A DNA stretch of 64,000 nucleotides from Kingdonia uniflora (Eukaryota; Streptophyta; Magnoliopsida; Ranunculales; Circaeasteraceae), in contig JACGCM010001161.1 in the NCBI GenBank assembly GCA_014058105.1, positions 1,116,001 through 1,180,000 on the forward strand, given 5' to 3'. Positions 19,846 to 32,100 of the stretch are shown piece after piece. The translations under genes were made by a program, and so were the position numbers. The first letter of the stretch is position 1. Every line of letters begins with the position of its first letter. A model generated the notes under the pieces. The model had not been told where the DNA came from. It did not search any database and was given only the letters and a program-made list of their open reading frames with translations.

Positions 19846-21047
19846 TGTTGGAATTTTTCAAAACTTATACCTCTTTTGAGCCTTGAACCCATGACCTCTT
19901 GGTCATCTATTTTATGTGACTCCTATACTATAGCCTAAAGTTTAGTCCCACATTGTTTATAAACAATAGAGGAACTAAACATATAAGGTAGTACCCATGT
20001 GACATGTGTGTAACATGTGACATAGAGAGAGTGTATAGTTGTGTGAGTGTGTGAGAGGATTTTATACTCTATACACACTTGGACCTCTCTCAGGCGGCCC
20101 GGTAAGCCGGGCCGGCTCGGGCTCGGACTTGGAATTGAAATTGGAATTGGGATTGGGCAACTGGCTCTTCTGGCTCTGGAGGCCTTGGGGGCCTTGGGTC
20201 CTTTGGGATTGGATATCTATAATCTTTTTAACAAAAAGATCATTGGGCTTGGGCTTGGTTTATTCTTTTAAGTCTTGGTCTTCACTTTGTTCTCTCCACC
20301 TCTTGAGGAGACCTAATCCTCAGGGACACGTCCCACACGTTTGAATAAAGAGAGAGCCGTTGGGCAAACTCTCTCTATAAAAACAACTCCTCACCACCTT
20401 CAAAAATAACACAGTAACAACAACTCTTCTCTCTCTCTCTTGTACGGTTTACCTGTGGTGCATACTTCATTCTTACGTAGACTTCTGGGGTAACTGAAGT
20501 CTACTGTATACGTACGCTCGTTGTATCCTGGAAAGAGATCAGACCTTCGTTACCTTCCCCGAGGTAGGTCGAAATACTCTTCAAAGAGAGTGTGACCCAC
20601 GCCTCGAGCAATCACAACCTCTTTCTCTTGTTGTAGGCGCTGTACCGGTGTCCGGTATTAGTTCTTTCTTGCTGCTACGGTGTTACGTTACCGGAGTTCA
20701 CTATCTCTTACTGAAACTGCTGCTGCGGTGTTAGTTCTTTCTGTTACTGTTGCTAACGAAACCTGCCTGAAACTGCTGCTGCGGTGTTAGTTTTTTCTGT
20801 TGCTGTTGCTAACGAAACCTGCCTGAAACTGCTGCTGCGGTAACAAAAACTGAGTTACTGCTGCTCTTTATTGTTGCTGCCATATACCGTGTTATTGCTC
20901 AATCAAAGGGAAGAACAGACTGAGTTACTGTTGCTGCCATATACCGTGCTCAATCAAAGGGAAGAACAAACTGAGTTACTGTTGCTGCCTGAAAACGTTG
21001 TTGTTGCTACAGGTTCATAAGACTTAACCTATTACGTTAAATTTACA
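19846..21047 (+). repeat. 3' LTR of the copia element
   Basis: A 1202-bp direct copy of 14081-15282 with scattered single-base differences. It repeats the TATA box (20376) and the self-complementary segment (20573-20585). It is followed directly by the target duplication CGAAC. Confidence 0.95.
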
Positions 21048-23208
21048 CGAACTGTAAGTCGTATTGAGGTTACACGAACTATTGATTCGACCTATTGTTG
21101 TTGAAGTTGTTGTTACTGTGAACTTGGCATATTAGTTGTAGTAGTAGCTGGTGGTCTTTGGCATCTGTTCGTCATTAGCTTGAGACACCAAAAACAAAAT
21201 TATAATGGCTCATTGGCATTGTGAAATTCGAGCAATCTTGTGAAGAGATTGAGATGCTGAGGTCGGGTTCACCCCGAAAATAGTTGTTGGCTTCCATATG
21301 AAGATATTTGATGATGGGGATACTTCCTTGGTTCTGAAGTTGTCATGCCCATGAGAAGAGATGAAGCCATTGGATTCTCTGTTTTTGTTGTTGTTGATCT
21401 TGATTCACGAACTGGTGAACAATATGGTATTGTTGTTGCTGATCAGGAGTATTGCTATTGTTGATCATGTTGTTAAAAATATGAGGATGAACATTGAGTC
21501 TGAATCTGAAGTTGGGCTCGCCTCGGGTATGATTGCATGTATTGGTCGAGCGTTGTGTCTGAATCTGAAGTTAGGCTCGCCCCGAGTATAAGTTTGAATA
21601 ACGAGCTCGATAATAAGTTGTAATCGCCTCGAGTACCTCGACCTCGAGCGGCTTAATAAGATGATATCAAGCATTGAGTCTGAACCTGAAGTTGGGCTCG
21701 CCTTGAGTATGATTGAATGTGTTGGTCGAATGTTGTGTCTGAAGCTGAGGTCGAATTCGCCCCGAGTATTCGTAATGAGATTGAATATTGAGTCTGAAGC
21801 TGAGTATTATATACTGGTTGTTGGAGAACTTGGCACCACAGTGCCAAACCCTTTGTTGTTCTTGATGATAAACCACTGGTCCCATTGTTGTGAGTTCTTA
21901 GTGTGAAGAAAACTGGATATAAACGTTTCTCCCCTAATGCTGGGCTGAATTTAGGAGGTTCATAGTTCATCAGAAAAGCACCAGCAAAAACCTGCGGTGA
22001 AGAGTCAAGGGGTCTTCTGCCGAATAACTAAAGGTGATTCTGCTTCATTTGTTATTAGCTTTAAGAGACTTTATTATTTTTTCCATCTTGGTATTCGTTT
22101 CGATCAAATAACAGAGAGTCTGCTCCCAACTAAAAAGTTTGCATTGCTGAGTGTTCAAAGGATAGATCTACCAACCCACTCCTTGTATGAATCGTTTCGA
22201 TTGGTTGATGTGGTTGTTGTTGCTCTTGGTGTTGAAGAAGATCATCTGTACGAGAGAGACCTTCAAGCTTGTGGTTGCTGTTGATTTTGTTGTTAAAGCA
22301 GAGCTCGATTCATGGAGAGTGAATGAAAGACCTCATTGTTGAGGTCGTTTGAAGACCTGTTATTGTTGAGTTCGACCCAATTCCAACTCGATTCAAAATT
22401 GATATGCAAACTGCTTTCTCTTTTGCTGTCGAAGATTATAGCTCGAGCTCGAGTTTGAATTAGATTGTCAGCTTAGCTCGAATTGGAGCTTGATTACAGA
22501 GATAGAAAGAAGAGCAACAACAACATCGCCATATAAATATTTGGAGTGGGTGACTATCAGATGACCGAACAGGAGCATCAAGCATATAAAAGTGAGTAAT
22601 GTTGGCATCATACTTGGTGGCAACTCCAGTGAGCGTATCCATCTTTGACATATACAGTTTGTGGTGTTCTTGCATTTGTGTTTAGGTCGAGAAAGGCAAA
22701 GTTCAAGTTCGAGCTTCATGAACTGCTTGATGTCGATTGTTATGCCGAAGATAGATGTCAATCACGAACTGCTGCTATAAAGATGATTCGAACATGGGGT
22801 TGACAGATCTGAACATTGGCTTCGATTTGGGGAGCCCTCAACCGGGATCATAACTCGCATTGGCGAAGCTGTTGATGGTGAACTAATGCGACCTGAACAT
22901 TTATTACAATCAGTTGTTGATCTGAACATTGATGGAGTCACAATCAGCTTGAATATGAGCTTGTTGCTATTTGGAGATGACGATGGTGATAATCTAAAAT
23001 TTCATCTTGATTCAGAGAGAGAGAGAGAGAGAGGTTTTGTTTGCTCGGCCCCACTAGAGGACTGTGATATAGGCTCGGCGTTGGCTTGGTTTCGTCGTAT
23101 GGTTGCTCCGGCGGTGCCATCGGTCCAGACGATTTGTATGTTCTTATCTTGATTTGCCATTCTTTAGAAAAAATTTAACTGGTTGGAGAACAATGAGTAT
23201 AACCTTCG

Positions 23209-23226
23209 TTCCCACAGACGGCGCCA
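23209..23226 (-). promoter_or_regulatory. Primer-binding site of the non-autonomous Tat element
   Basis: On the minus strand the sequence TGGCGCCGTCTGTGGGAA lies two bases inside the LTR. Sites of this TGGCGCCGT type are common in plant Tat/Athila gypsy elements and pair with a tRNA 3' end (CCA). The full-length relative has TGGCACCGTCTGTGGGAA in the same place. Confidence 0.75.
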
Positions 23227-23228
23227 TA

Positions 23229-23743
23229 TGTAATGACTTGTTTTCTAGGAGGTCGAAAACACGTCTTACACCAGTGAAATATAGAAAATGTAGATAGACT
23301 ACCAGCTATAAACACAGAGTTTAGCGTAGAAAACCTTTAAATAGGTGACAAACCACGACCTCTTCCTGAGGATTTTGAAAGAGGGAGTTGTTTATAGAGT
23401 GCTAATCTGTTACATGGAGAGAGATAGATGTGTGTCTGGTTCTGAGAGATCATCAGATCTGCCCCTCCCAATATGTAGCTCTGAGGTGCTTTATATAGGT
23501 CTTATAATACAACCGTTACAAGCTCTAATGAGGGAGGTTACAAACGTTACAATATTGATGAGTCTTGATGAGTCTTCATAGTGGTCGAGTAACTCTTGTA
23601 ACTGCTCCATAAATGCGCCACGTGTTTGTTGATGAGGTCGAATGCTGAGACCTGAACTTGAGTTTCCGAACTGGCTTTGCATTCAGTCGAGCTAGAGCTC
23701 GAATATTGGCTTTAGGTCGAGTATTATGAATAAGTCCATTACA
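23229..23743 (-). repeat. 5' LTR of the non-autonomous Tat element
   Basis: It runs TGTAATGACTTG...CCATTACA on the plus strand (TG...CA on both). It shares ordered blocks with the LTRs at 50310-50866 and 62756-63294, including the run around TTTAGCGTAGAAAACCTTTAAAT and the TATA-like region TTTATATAGGTCTTATAATA. No matching 3' LTR is present in the window. Confidence 0.7.
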
Positions 23744-24087
23744 GTATGTTAAGGTAAATAGAAATAATTCTAATTTTGTAACCCTAGAGGTGGCTTGAGG
23801 AGTCTTGAGCAATAAGTTTACAATCCAGGTTAAGAAACATTAATACCTGTATGCACGTTTTATCCCTAAAATCTCTCTTTGGCCAACCAGGCAAATATAA
23901 TTTGTGACACTTGGGCCAATTTATAAGAGCTCTTGTCTGTGGTTGTGCACCTATGTAGGGAGACTTTTTCTCTCCTTCAATAATTTTAGAGACCTTTCCA
24001 TGTTTAGCTCAAACAAGAGTTTTTTTTGTGCACACCATCATTGTAGTTTGTGGTCTCTCTAATGGCTTCCTTGTCTTTGGGTTGAAA

Positions 24088-24126
<39 letters not shown>
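23744..24126 (+). promoter_or_regulatory. Upstream region of the NET2-like gene with a (GA)n leader
   Basis: A GA dinucleotide run (24092-24125) ends immediately before the start codon at 24127. GA/CT runs in 5' leaders are common in plant genes. No clear TATA box was fixed. The LTR of the Tat element ends at 23743, so the available promoter space before older repeat sequence is only about 380 bp. Confidence 0.5.
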
Positions 24127-24127
<1 letters not shown>

Positions 24128-27100
24128 TGTTGCACAGAGCTGCAAGCAATGCTTATTCATGGTGGTGGGCGAGCCACATTAGAACGAAACAATCGAAATG
24201 GCTCGAACAAAACCTTCAAGGTATTCTTCTTCTTCTAATTTTATTTACCTTACAAAACATAAGGGTTTCCCTTGTATATTTTACATCATTTTCAACTCAT
24301 TTGATCATCATTTCGCAATAGTACAATATGAGGCATAATATTCTGCAAATATTGGCTTTCGCTTCCAGTGTCATTTTGATACTTAAACCATCTCAATTCT
24401 ACGATAGATAAAAGCTATTGTCTGTCATCCAAATCTTTCCGAAACAATTAAACTTGCATAGTTTCTCACTAAACGAGTCTGCGCGTAACACAATTATAGA
24501 AATGTATATAGATAACAAATTTTTCCTTGGTTCCTTCGAACATTAAAGCACAAAATATACATATATTGTCATCCCTGCATCTTTGTACTCCAATAATCTC
24601 ATTCATTTCAAGGAACAAAAGTTCAGGGATAAGTCAAGGATAACACCAGTTCATCTAATACAGTGGTTCGGTTAATAGCTCCATCTTCTAAAAGTAATAA
24701 CCACGATCGTTCAATATAAAATCATCCATGTTTTAACAATACGTCAACCCCATATAAAACCTTACAGATACAAATATAGCTCGCAAACTCTAAAACACTA
24801 TTTTTGGTAAAGTATGGATTCGAATTTACCCGGATGTCAGCTTTTGCCATTACGGTGAACAATGTTATAGATGTTTTGTATAGTCTGATTCGTTCCTTTG
24901 TTCTTCGTCTGTTCATTTGCTCTGTCTTCCACAGCGATCTCTGAAAACTGTAACAGCTACTAGGTTATATATATAATCGTGTTAATATCTAACTCTTACA
25001 GATCAGGAGGAAAAGGTACAATACATGCTTAAACTCATCGAAGCGGATGGAGACTCTTTCGCCAAGAGAGCAGAGATGTACTATAGAAAGAGGCCAGAAC
25101 TGATCAGTTTCGTGGAAGAGTCTTATCGGGCATACCGAGCTTTAGCGGAGAGGTACGAGCACATCTCCGGAGAATTACAAAATGCCAACACCACCATTGC
25201 TACAGTTTTTCCAGAGCAAGTTCAGTTTGCAATGGATGAAGAAGATGAAAATGGTTCACCAAGAATACCAAGACGTCCCATGGATCCTAATAAACTCCCA
25301 ATAGGGTTCCGCGGGGTTCCAGACATCCCAAAATTTCCAAATTTTCCAAAAAAAATTACAAGGGTACAATCGAGGAAGAAGGGGCAACCACCACGACAAG
25401 AGAAGATCGAAAATACTAAAACCTCAGGGAAGAGCAAAACTGAAGCGATAGAGGAGATTGACAAGCTGCAGAAAGGGATATTAGCCTTACAGACTGAGAA
25501 GGAGTTTGTCAAGGAATCATACGAAAATGGGCTAGCAAAGTACTGGGAAATCGAGAAGCGAATGGAAGTAATGCAAGACGATATCTGCAACTTGCACGAC
25601 GAGTTCAATGTCGGCTCTGTCATTGAAGATGACGAAGCTCGAACATTAATGGCAGCCACCGCTTTGAAGTCATGTCAGGAAACCTTGGTTCATTTACAGG
25701 AGAAACAAGAGAGATCTGCAGAAGAAGCAAGAGCGGAGTACCAGAGAATTAAGGATGCTCATGAGAAGTTAGAGCATTTAAAGGATGAGTTCCTTTCTGA
25801 TGAAAAAAAAGAAACTTACATAGATCTAACAGAGCCGACGTTGCAAAATGTGGAACAACAAGAATCGGAGTTAATACGTGAGAAGATCCGAGAACATTTC
25901 GAGACTAATTCTGGGACACCTCTAAGCGTATCAGAACTGGCCGAGAAAATTGACGAACTTGTCACTAAGGTCATCAGCTTGGAGACTGCAGTTTCCTCTC
26001 AAACTGCTTTAATAAACAGATTAAGATCAGAAACTGATGAGCTTCAGACAAATTTACAGAGCTTAGAAGATGATAAGGAAAAAGGGTCTAAGAATTTGAA
26101 CGAGAAACTACGAGAACTGGAGCATGCGTTGCGTGGAGTTCAGGATCTTAACAAGAATGTTGAAAATCAAAGCAACAATCTGCAAACACATTTTACCCAA
26201 GCACATTGTAATTTTGAACATCTTTCAGAAAAATTACATACTGTAAAAGAGTCGGATGACGAAGTCGAAAGTGTAGATTCAGTTCAATTTCAAGCAGAAG
26301 ATGGTCTTCATGCTGCATCTCCAAACCAGTTAGAAGAACGACAAGAAACTGGAGAGAAGTTTGAAGAACCCAAAGACCACAACTGCGATGAGCCACACGA
26401 GGAAGGTGAAGAACCTTTTAACCCAAGAGACGGTACCGCCCTTGCCGTCAATGACCCTTCCGAAGAATGCAAAGAGCTCAAGGACCACAGTAACCTTGAT
26501 GAACCTTCAGAAGAATGCAAAGAAACTTTCCAGCCAAACGACAATAGTGCAAATGCCCATGGTGATCTTCTGGAAAAGCGCAAAGAACCAGAGGACAGCA
26601 GCAACATTGATGATCTTTCCGAAGAATGCAAAGAGCTCAAGGACCACAGTAATCTTGATGAACCTTCAGAAGCATGCAAAGAACCTTTCCAGCCAAACGA
26701 CAATAGTGCAAATGCCCATGACGATCTTCCAGAGAAGTGCAAAGAACCAGAAGACAGCAACATTGATGATCCTTCGGAAAAATGCGAAAAGCTCAAGGAC
26801 CATAGAAACCTTGATGAACCTTCAGAAGAATGCAAAGAACCTTTCCAGCCAAATGACAATATTGCAAATGCCCGTGACGATCTTGTGGAGAAGTGCAAAA
26901 AACCAAAGGATAGCAACAACATTGATGATTTGTCAGAGGAACCCACAGAACCATTTGCGCTAAAGGAGATAGGCACCCTTATCCTTGATGATCCTTCTGA
27001 AGAACATGGAGAACCCAAGACTCACAGTGCCCTCGATGACTCTTCAGAAGAACCCAAAGTAGAACCTTTCGAGCAAAAAGACCTAAGTGAGCAGGATCAC

Positions 27101-28390
27101 GGTGAAGAAGAACAAGATGAAACGAAGAATCAGGATTCAGTTAAGGAGCTTGGCACGTCCCAAACTGAAGATAGTGTTGTTCTAAATGTCGAACAACAAG
27201 AAGAGGATATCTTAAGAGATCAGCCAAATTGGCAGCAGTTGTTCTTGAACGGGTTGGAAAACAGAGAGCAGATTCTATTGGCAGAGTACACTTCGATTCT
27301 CCGAAATTATAAGGAAACTAAGAGGAAACTCTCTGAGATAGAGAAGAAAAACAGAGATAGTTTATTTGAAACTATGGTACAGGTAAGAGAACTTAAGAGT
27401 GTAAACGCCATGAAGGATGAAGAGATTAGATCTTTACAACAGAAATTAAGCTTTCTGCAAACAAGTTCTAAAGCAACTTCGTTTACTCATTGGATTGAAT
27501 TTAAAGATTCTGAAAAGGGTAGTCCTCGTGACGAATCAACTATGAGTTCGGACGAAAACATCTTCAATTTGACAGAAAAGAAGAGCAATGAAGCCGCAAA
27601 ATCTCCACCAGTGGAAGAAGAAGATGAAGAAGAGATCAAGGTGATTCTCCCTGTCAAACCTCTCAAGGTTTCTATAATCGAAGAAAAGTTCAGAAGGGAC
27701 ATCGACGAACTTCTGGAGGAGAATCTGGAGTTCTGGTTGAGGTTCAGCACGTCATTTCATCAGATACAAAATTTCGAAACAGCAGTTCAAGATCTGCAAT
27801 CTGAGTACTCAAAATTAAAAGAAAACAAGAAACAGCAAGAAAATACAGAGCAGTCTCTTAGATCTGATGCCCGTTCAATCTACAAACATCTGAGAGAAAT
27901 TCAGACTGAACTTAATCTTTGGTTGGAACAAAATGCATTACTAAAAGATGAACTCAGCCGGAGATTATCATCTTTATGTAGCATACAAGATGAAATAGAG
28001 AGAGTGTCAAAGACGGGTTCAGAAGTCGAAGACGTCGACTTTACAAGCTATCAAGCTGCAAAATTCCAAGGAGAGGTAATAAACATGCAACAAGAAAACA
28101 ACAAAGTTGCAGACGAACTGCAAGCAGGGCTGGACCATGTACAGCGATTCCAGTTCGAAATTGAGAAGACTCTATCGCAGTTAAACGAGGATTTCAAGCT
28201 GTCGGGATCAAAGAACCATCAACAACATCATTCCCAAGACATGAAACACTCCGCCAGTCGCACAAGAATTCCATTGCGGTCATTCATCTTCGGCAATAGA
28301 CCCAAGAGACAGAAGCCTAAGATGTTTATGTGCATGAATCCAGCATTGCAAAAACAGTACAGTGACATGAATGGTGGGTATCCCATGTAA
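24127..28390 (+). CDS. NETWORKED 2-type (NET2/KIP1-like) actin-binding protein, two exons
   Basis: Exon 1 is 24127-24220 and exon 2 is 25002-28390 (phase 1; donor CAAG|GTATTC, acceptor TTACAG|ATCAG), giving 1160 residues. The N-terminus is a NAB domain (about residues 10-90: [20 protein letters not shown], then [19 protein letters not shown] and [20 protein letters not shown]). This domain binds F-actin in the plant NET superfamily. Exon 1 [14 protein letters not shown] and the following [14 protein letters not shown] region fit the NET2 subgroup, known from pollen tubes. The rest is coiled coil with an acidic middle that holds a 53-residue tandem repeat, and a conserved basic tail ([12 protein letters not shown]...[10 protein letters not shown]). 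No lesion is seen. The 781-bp intron divides the NAB domain, as in relatives. Confidence 0.92.
26459..26932 (+). repeat. In-frame coding tandem repeat in the NET2-like gene
   Basis: Three units of 159, 156 and 159 bp start at 26459, 26618 and 26774. Each encodes an acidic segment like [19 protein letters not shown] followed by [14 protein letters not shown] and a (L/V)[13 protein letters not shown]-type end. All lengths are multiples of three, so the frame is kept. The repeats occupy the linker between coiled-coil blocks. Confidence 0.92.
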
Positions 28391-29103
28391 AGAGATTCTT
28401 ATGTTTCTACATTTTTGTTTCTGTATTTTCATTTAAACAAAAAATGCTGTTGCATAATCAAATTTTTTACAGTTCTCTTTTTCCTAGACACAGTAAACTA
28501 TTATGAATACTGTAGTTCCCTTTATTTACTCAAATTCACATAAACTATTGTGTTTTGCATTTGCTTCTTATTTCCTATCTCAAATTAGTGTTGTGTACTT
28601 GTGCACCTCATACAACATTAAACCCATCTCATTATCAGTTGATATTGTCATAAAGCTTCAATGGATATGTTCAAAATTAATACTTCAATAGCTGTTATGT
28701 ACTTGTTTACTTATGTGTCTCTTATGACATTAAACCCATCTCATTCTCAAAAACCTATTAAGAATTTAGTTCAAAATTAATATATCCCTGACACCTCAAT
28801 AATCTCATATAAACTAATTTGAAGATAAGATGATATTTTATCCTTTCATTGAATATTAATATATGTTATCACATAGTGTCAGATTCATATGATGTCAAAC
28901 CAAGACATGACTCATCCAAAACCAAAAACAGATCAATTTCATATTATATCTCAAAACATAGATCCAGGCCTAAATAATTGATGTAACATATGATCAAATA
29001 CTTAAGTTCAAGACAGTTATATTAGAAAATCATGTATATGTGCACATGGATCTTAATGCTACTAGTGAACATGTAAATACATTTATGGGCAGAAAAAAAA
29101 TCT
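28391..29103. other. Intergenic region between convergent NET2-like and ECD genes
   Basis: AT-rich sequence holding the 3' flanks of two genes that converge. Two similar segments (GTACTTGTG/TTTACTTATGTG.. ACATTAAACCCATCTCATT at about 28597 and 28697) form a loose duplication. No gene is recognised. Confidence 0.5.
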
Positions 29104-32100
29104 TCATTTGTCCCTACTTGCATCGTGTGGGATTTGTAGACCCATAAGGCCAAGCAAATTGGAAGTGGGACCGGGAAGGCCTTGTTGAGAAGAGAAGGAA
29201 TCAAGGAGACCCTTTACTAAGTTTATATCAACATCGACAGGGGTGAAATCATCATCCATGTTGTTAGTACTATTTGCTGTTCCCTGCATTGTAGATTCAT
29301 ACAAAAAGTAATTAGACAAATATTCTTCGCTGAAGCCACAGAAAATTCTTCTCTACACTTTCTTGAGGTAGATCTTTTTCTAAAGCTTACAACATAATGT
29401 TTTTAGAAAAAGGTCTAATATATGTTTGTTGCAATATAAAAATTATGAAAAGTACACTCAAGCAAGAACAGCGTATCTCAAAATGAATCACAAAAGTAGT
29501 GTTAAACCATGCAAATCCTGAAGGAAGGGATGCAAGTATGAAACAAACCTCAATGTCCATCCTAGAGGTCTGGTCACTCGAACGGACAAAACTTTTCTCG
29601 AGAGGCGTATCTTTTAGTTCCTTGTTTAGAACTTCAGAATAGAAATCTTCGAAAGTATCACCCTTGTCACCATCCTCAATATAATCACTATCCGTTTCAT
29701 ACTCATCTGCAAATTTGGAGAATTTAAGCTACAATCAGTAGCAACTATGATAAGAAATCAAGCCAACTATGAAAGAAATCAAGCCAATTATCCCAGTTGG
29801 TAAAATTGGACGATAAGATCCTAATAGCACTTCTTATATGAACTTCAATAAGAAAATATCCTGACAAGATTATTCTAGAGAACAATAAGCTTCCTCTTGT
29901 TTCTAACATTATGCAAAAAATATGAATATTCTAACATTATATAAATAAGAACTGTAAAGGAAATTACCAAGATCAAGATCCGAAGATGACCCTTCCTCGG
30001 GATCAACAACATTAGATATGTCTTTATGCCCCACGGGCCCCATTATCGATTCCATGTCTTTAATGAAACGCTCCACGTCAAAATCCACTGCCTCCGAGTC
30101 CCTTTACCAGAAAAATAAAATAAAATAAAATGTTATCTCTTGTACGCCATGGTTAGGTTTTGCCTCCAAAACCAAATCAGAATCGATGACATAAATGAGC
30201 GATTCACAAAAACAACTAAAGAGCTACACAAACCTTTGTTTGGGGACCTCCGCTCCCTCATAGCTTGAAACTTTATGGACAAACGCTTCCATGTTTTTTG
30301 TAATCTCACTAGGATTAAAGTCATCTGATTCTACGTCAAAAGGTTGTTTACTGCTTTTATGCTCTCTCGAAGTCTGGCTCTTTTTATGTTTTGATTCATG
30401 AATTTCCAGTTCTTTCTGTCGCTCTAAAATTGCGGAATTAAGCTCATCCTCTCCATCGTAGAGCCAAGCATCATTATCTGAAGGGTGAAGATCAAGACCC
30501 TTAAAGTCATCACCAGAATGGGACAAAGAAAGAATCTCATCAATGCGTCTTACAGGAGCATGCATCATCTCACTGCAATAAAAACAGCATACTAAGTAGT
30601 TAGTATTTTTTTTTAAGCATCAAGTAGTTAGTATCATACATAGTGCTAGATATGCAATGACAACTCTTCATCTATAGGAAAAATAGACTGCTTGATACGT
30701 TATCCAAGGAGATTCGCATTGCTCTATTGAATCTAAAGATAGTGAAACATAATAAATTGTATGGTGGTGATTATCAAACCTAATCATAATTGTCTTAAAA
30801 GTCTCTCTGTATTAGAACGGCACTTACAAATCTCGCAAATTGAATGAATAATTGATAATATATTCCGAATTACCACTTCATTCAACACTTAGGCTGACCA
30901 GTACTTTTGAATATGATTGAAGAAAAAAATGAAGTACAGCTTCCAAATCACCATAAGAGATAAAAGACAGCCCCCTTCATATTGTTTGCTGTTTTCTACA
31001 ACCAAAAATTGATTCTTTAACATTATCAAATAACACAATCTTGGGTGTTCTCTTTCCCTTCAACTTTCTCACCTTCCGTTCAAGAAAATATATCCAACAT
31101 CACATTGAAAGGAAGGAATTGCATAGGCTACCTCCGCCAATTCCTCGATATTATTGAAATACCCAAAAAGGCCCACTTTGTTGATCAAGTCAATCCAAAT
31201 ACTTAGAAGGAAATAAACACATGAAGTACTTTTTCATTTTTATTTCTGTTTACTGAGGCTGTCAATTCTAGATGCTTGATTTAAAACGCAGCACAAGCAA
31301 AGAAGGTAATCTTGGAAGGAAGTTTGGGACCAAATCGTCTTCTCCGGTAAGAAAATAGGATTCTAGTGAGTTGGGCTAGACAGGTGATTTTCTAGATCAA
31401 GAGCATGTTTTTCTAGATCTCAATAGTAAATCATGTAAAACAGAAATCAACAAACCCAGATGATCACTTTAAGAGAACAAAAGCTTGCTGGTCAAATCTG
31501 CAATGTAGTAATCTTTCTAAGACAAAATAAATTTGTCTAATGTCTTCGACCCGTCTCATAAAAAGATATTTTCACTTTATCCATATTACAATTCAATACT
31601 TACATATCCGTTTCATACTGAATCATTCACAAAAGCAAATATCTTCAGGAGCCCTCCACTAGCACGAGGTAGCCTAGTAATACACAATTCCTATTCTTAT
31701 TTTAAGAAACAATGGTTTCTTTACTAATTTATCATTTTAACAAATCTTCTAACGTAATTTCGGACACAGATACCAAAGTAAACCCAACCCTTCTATACTG
31801 TATTTGTGAACTGAATTAATAAAAGGGTTGGTGTGCTTTTAAGGAGGCAATAATGGAATAACACAAGAATTCAGGTAAAATGGACGGTGAAGTACCTCGT
31901 CCTGGAAAACAAGGAACTGTTTCTGTAATACTCTTGCGCATTTTCCATGAGTCGCCGATATTCATTTGATCCAAGAAGAAGTCCCTTAAAGTACCCGCTA
32001 CTCTCTAAACTCTCCCTAAACGCATTCCACGTACTTCCCTTCACGTCCGATCCCTCCCCACGCCTATGTTGATACATCATTTCAAACCCACAAGTTATCT

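Larger units (their letters stand above)
14081..21047 (+). mobile_element. Complete Ty1/copia LTR retrotransposon (6,967 bp)
   Basis: Two LTRs of exactly 1202 bp (14081-15282 and 19846-21047), each TGTTGGAATTTTTC...AAATTTACA, flank an interior with gag-pol in copia order (gag, protease, integrase, reverse transcriptase, RNase H). Target duplication CGAAC occurs at 14076-14080 and 21048-21052. By eye the LTRs differ at about sixteen positions and by no indel, so insertion is fairly recent. The polypurine tract AAAAAATGGGGGAT (19832-19845) abuts the 3' LTR. The element sits inside the older non-autonomous Tat element. Its coding region carries one stop and one frameshift, so this copy is probably not autonomous. 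Confidence 0.95.
12699..23743 (-). mobile_element. Non-autonomous Tat-lineage gypsy element (truncated), split by a copia insertion
   Basis: The minus-strand 5' LTR (23229-23743) and primer site (23209-23226) are followed downstream by about 3.5 kb of interior in two blocks, 21053-23208 and 12699-14080. They are separated by the copia element and joined by its 5-bp target duplication. The interior is full of CGAACTG words and GGGCTCGCCCCGAGT-type repeats shared across both blocks, and ends in a 118-bp tandem array. No gag, protease, reverse transcriptase or integrase could be recognised. The LTR shares blocks with that of the full-length element at 50310-63294 (TTTAGCGTAGAAAA, TTATAGGTCTTATAAT-like, TTGATGAGGTCGA). 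No 3' LTR is seen at the low-coordinate end, so that end is truncated. Confidence 0.7.

Noticed and set aside
21361..22300. Several ORFs of 70-105 residues on both strands
   Set aside because: They overlap CGAACTG and GGGCTCGCC repeats inside the retroelement interior. No conserved motif is seen.
26308..27018. Long Ser-rich minus-strand ORF and a 200-residue plus-strand ORF in another frame
   Set aside because: Both are shadows of the NET2-like coding repeat. The main frame has family domains at both ends.
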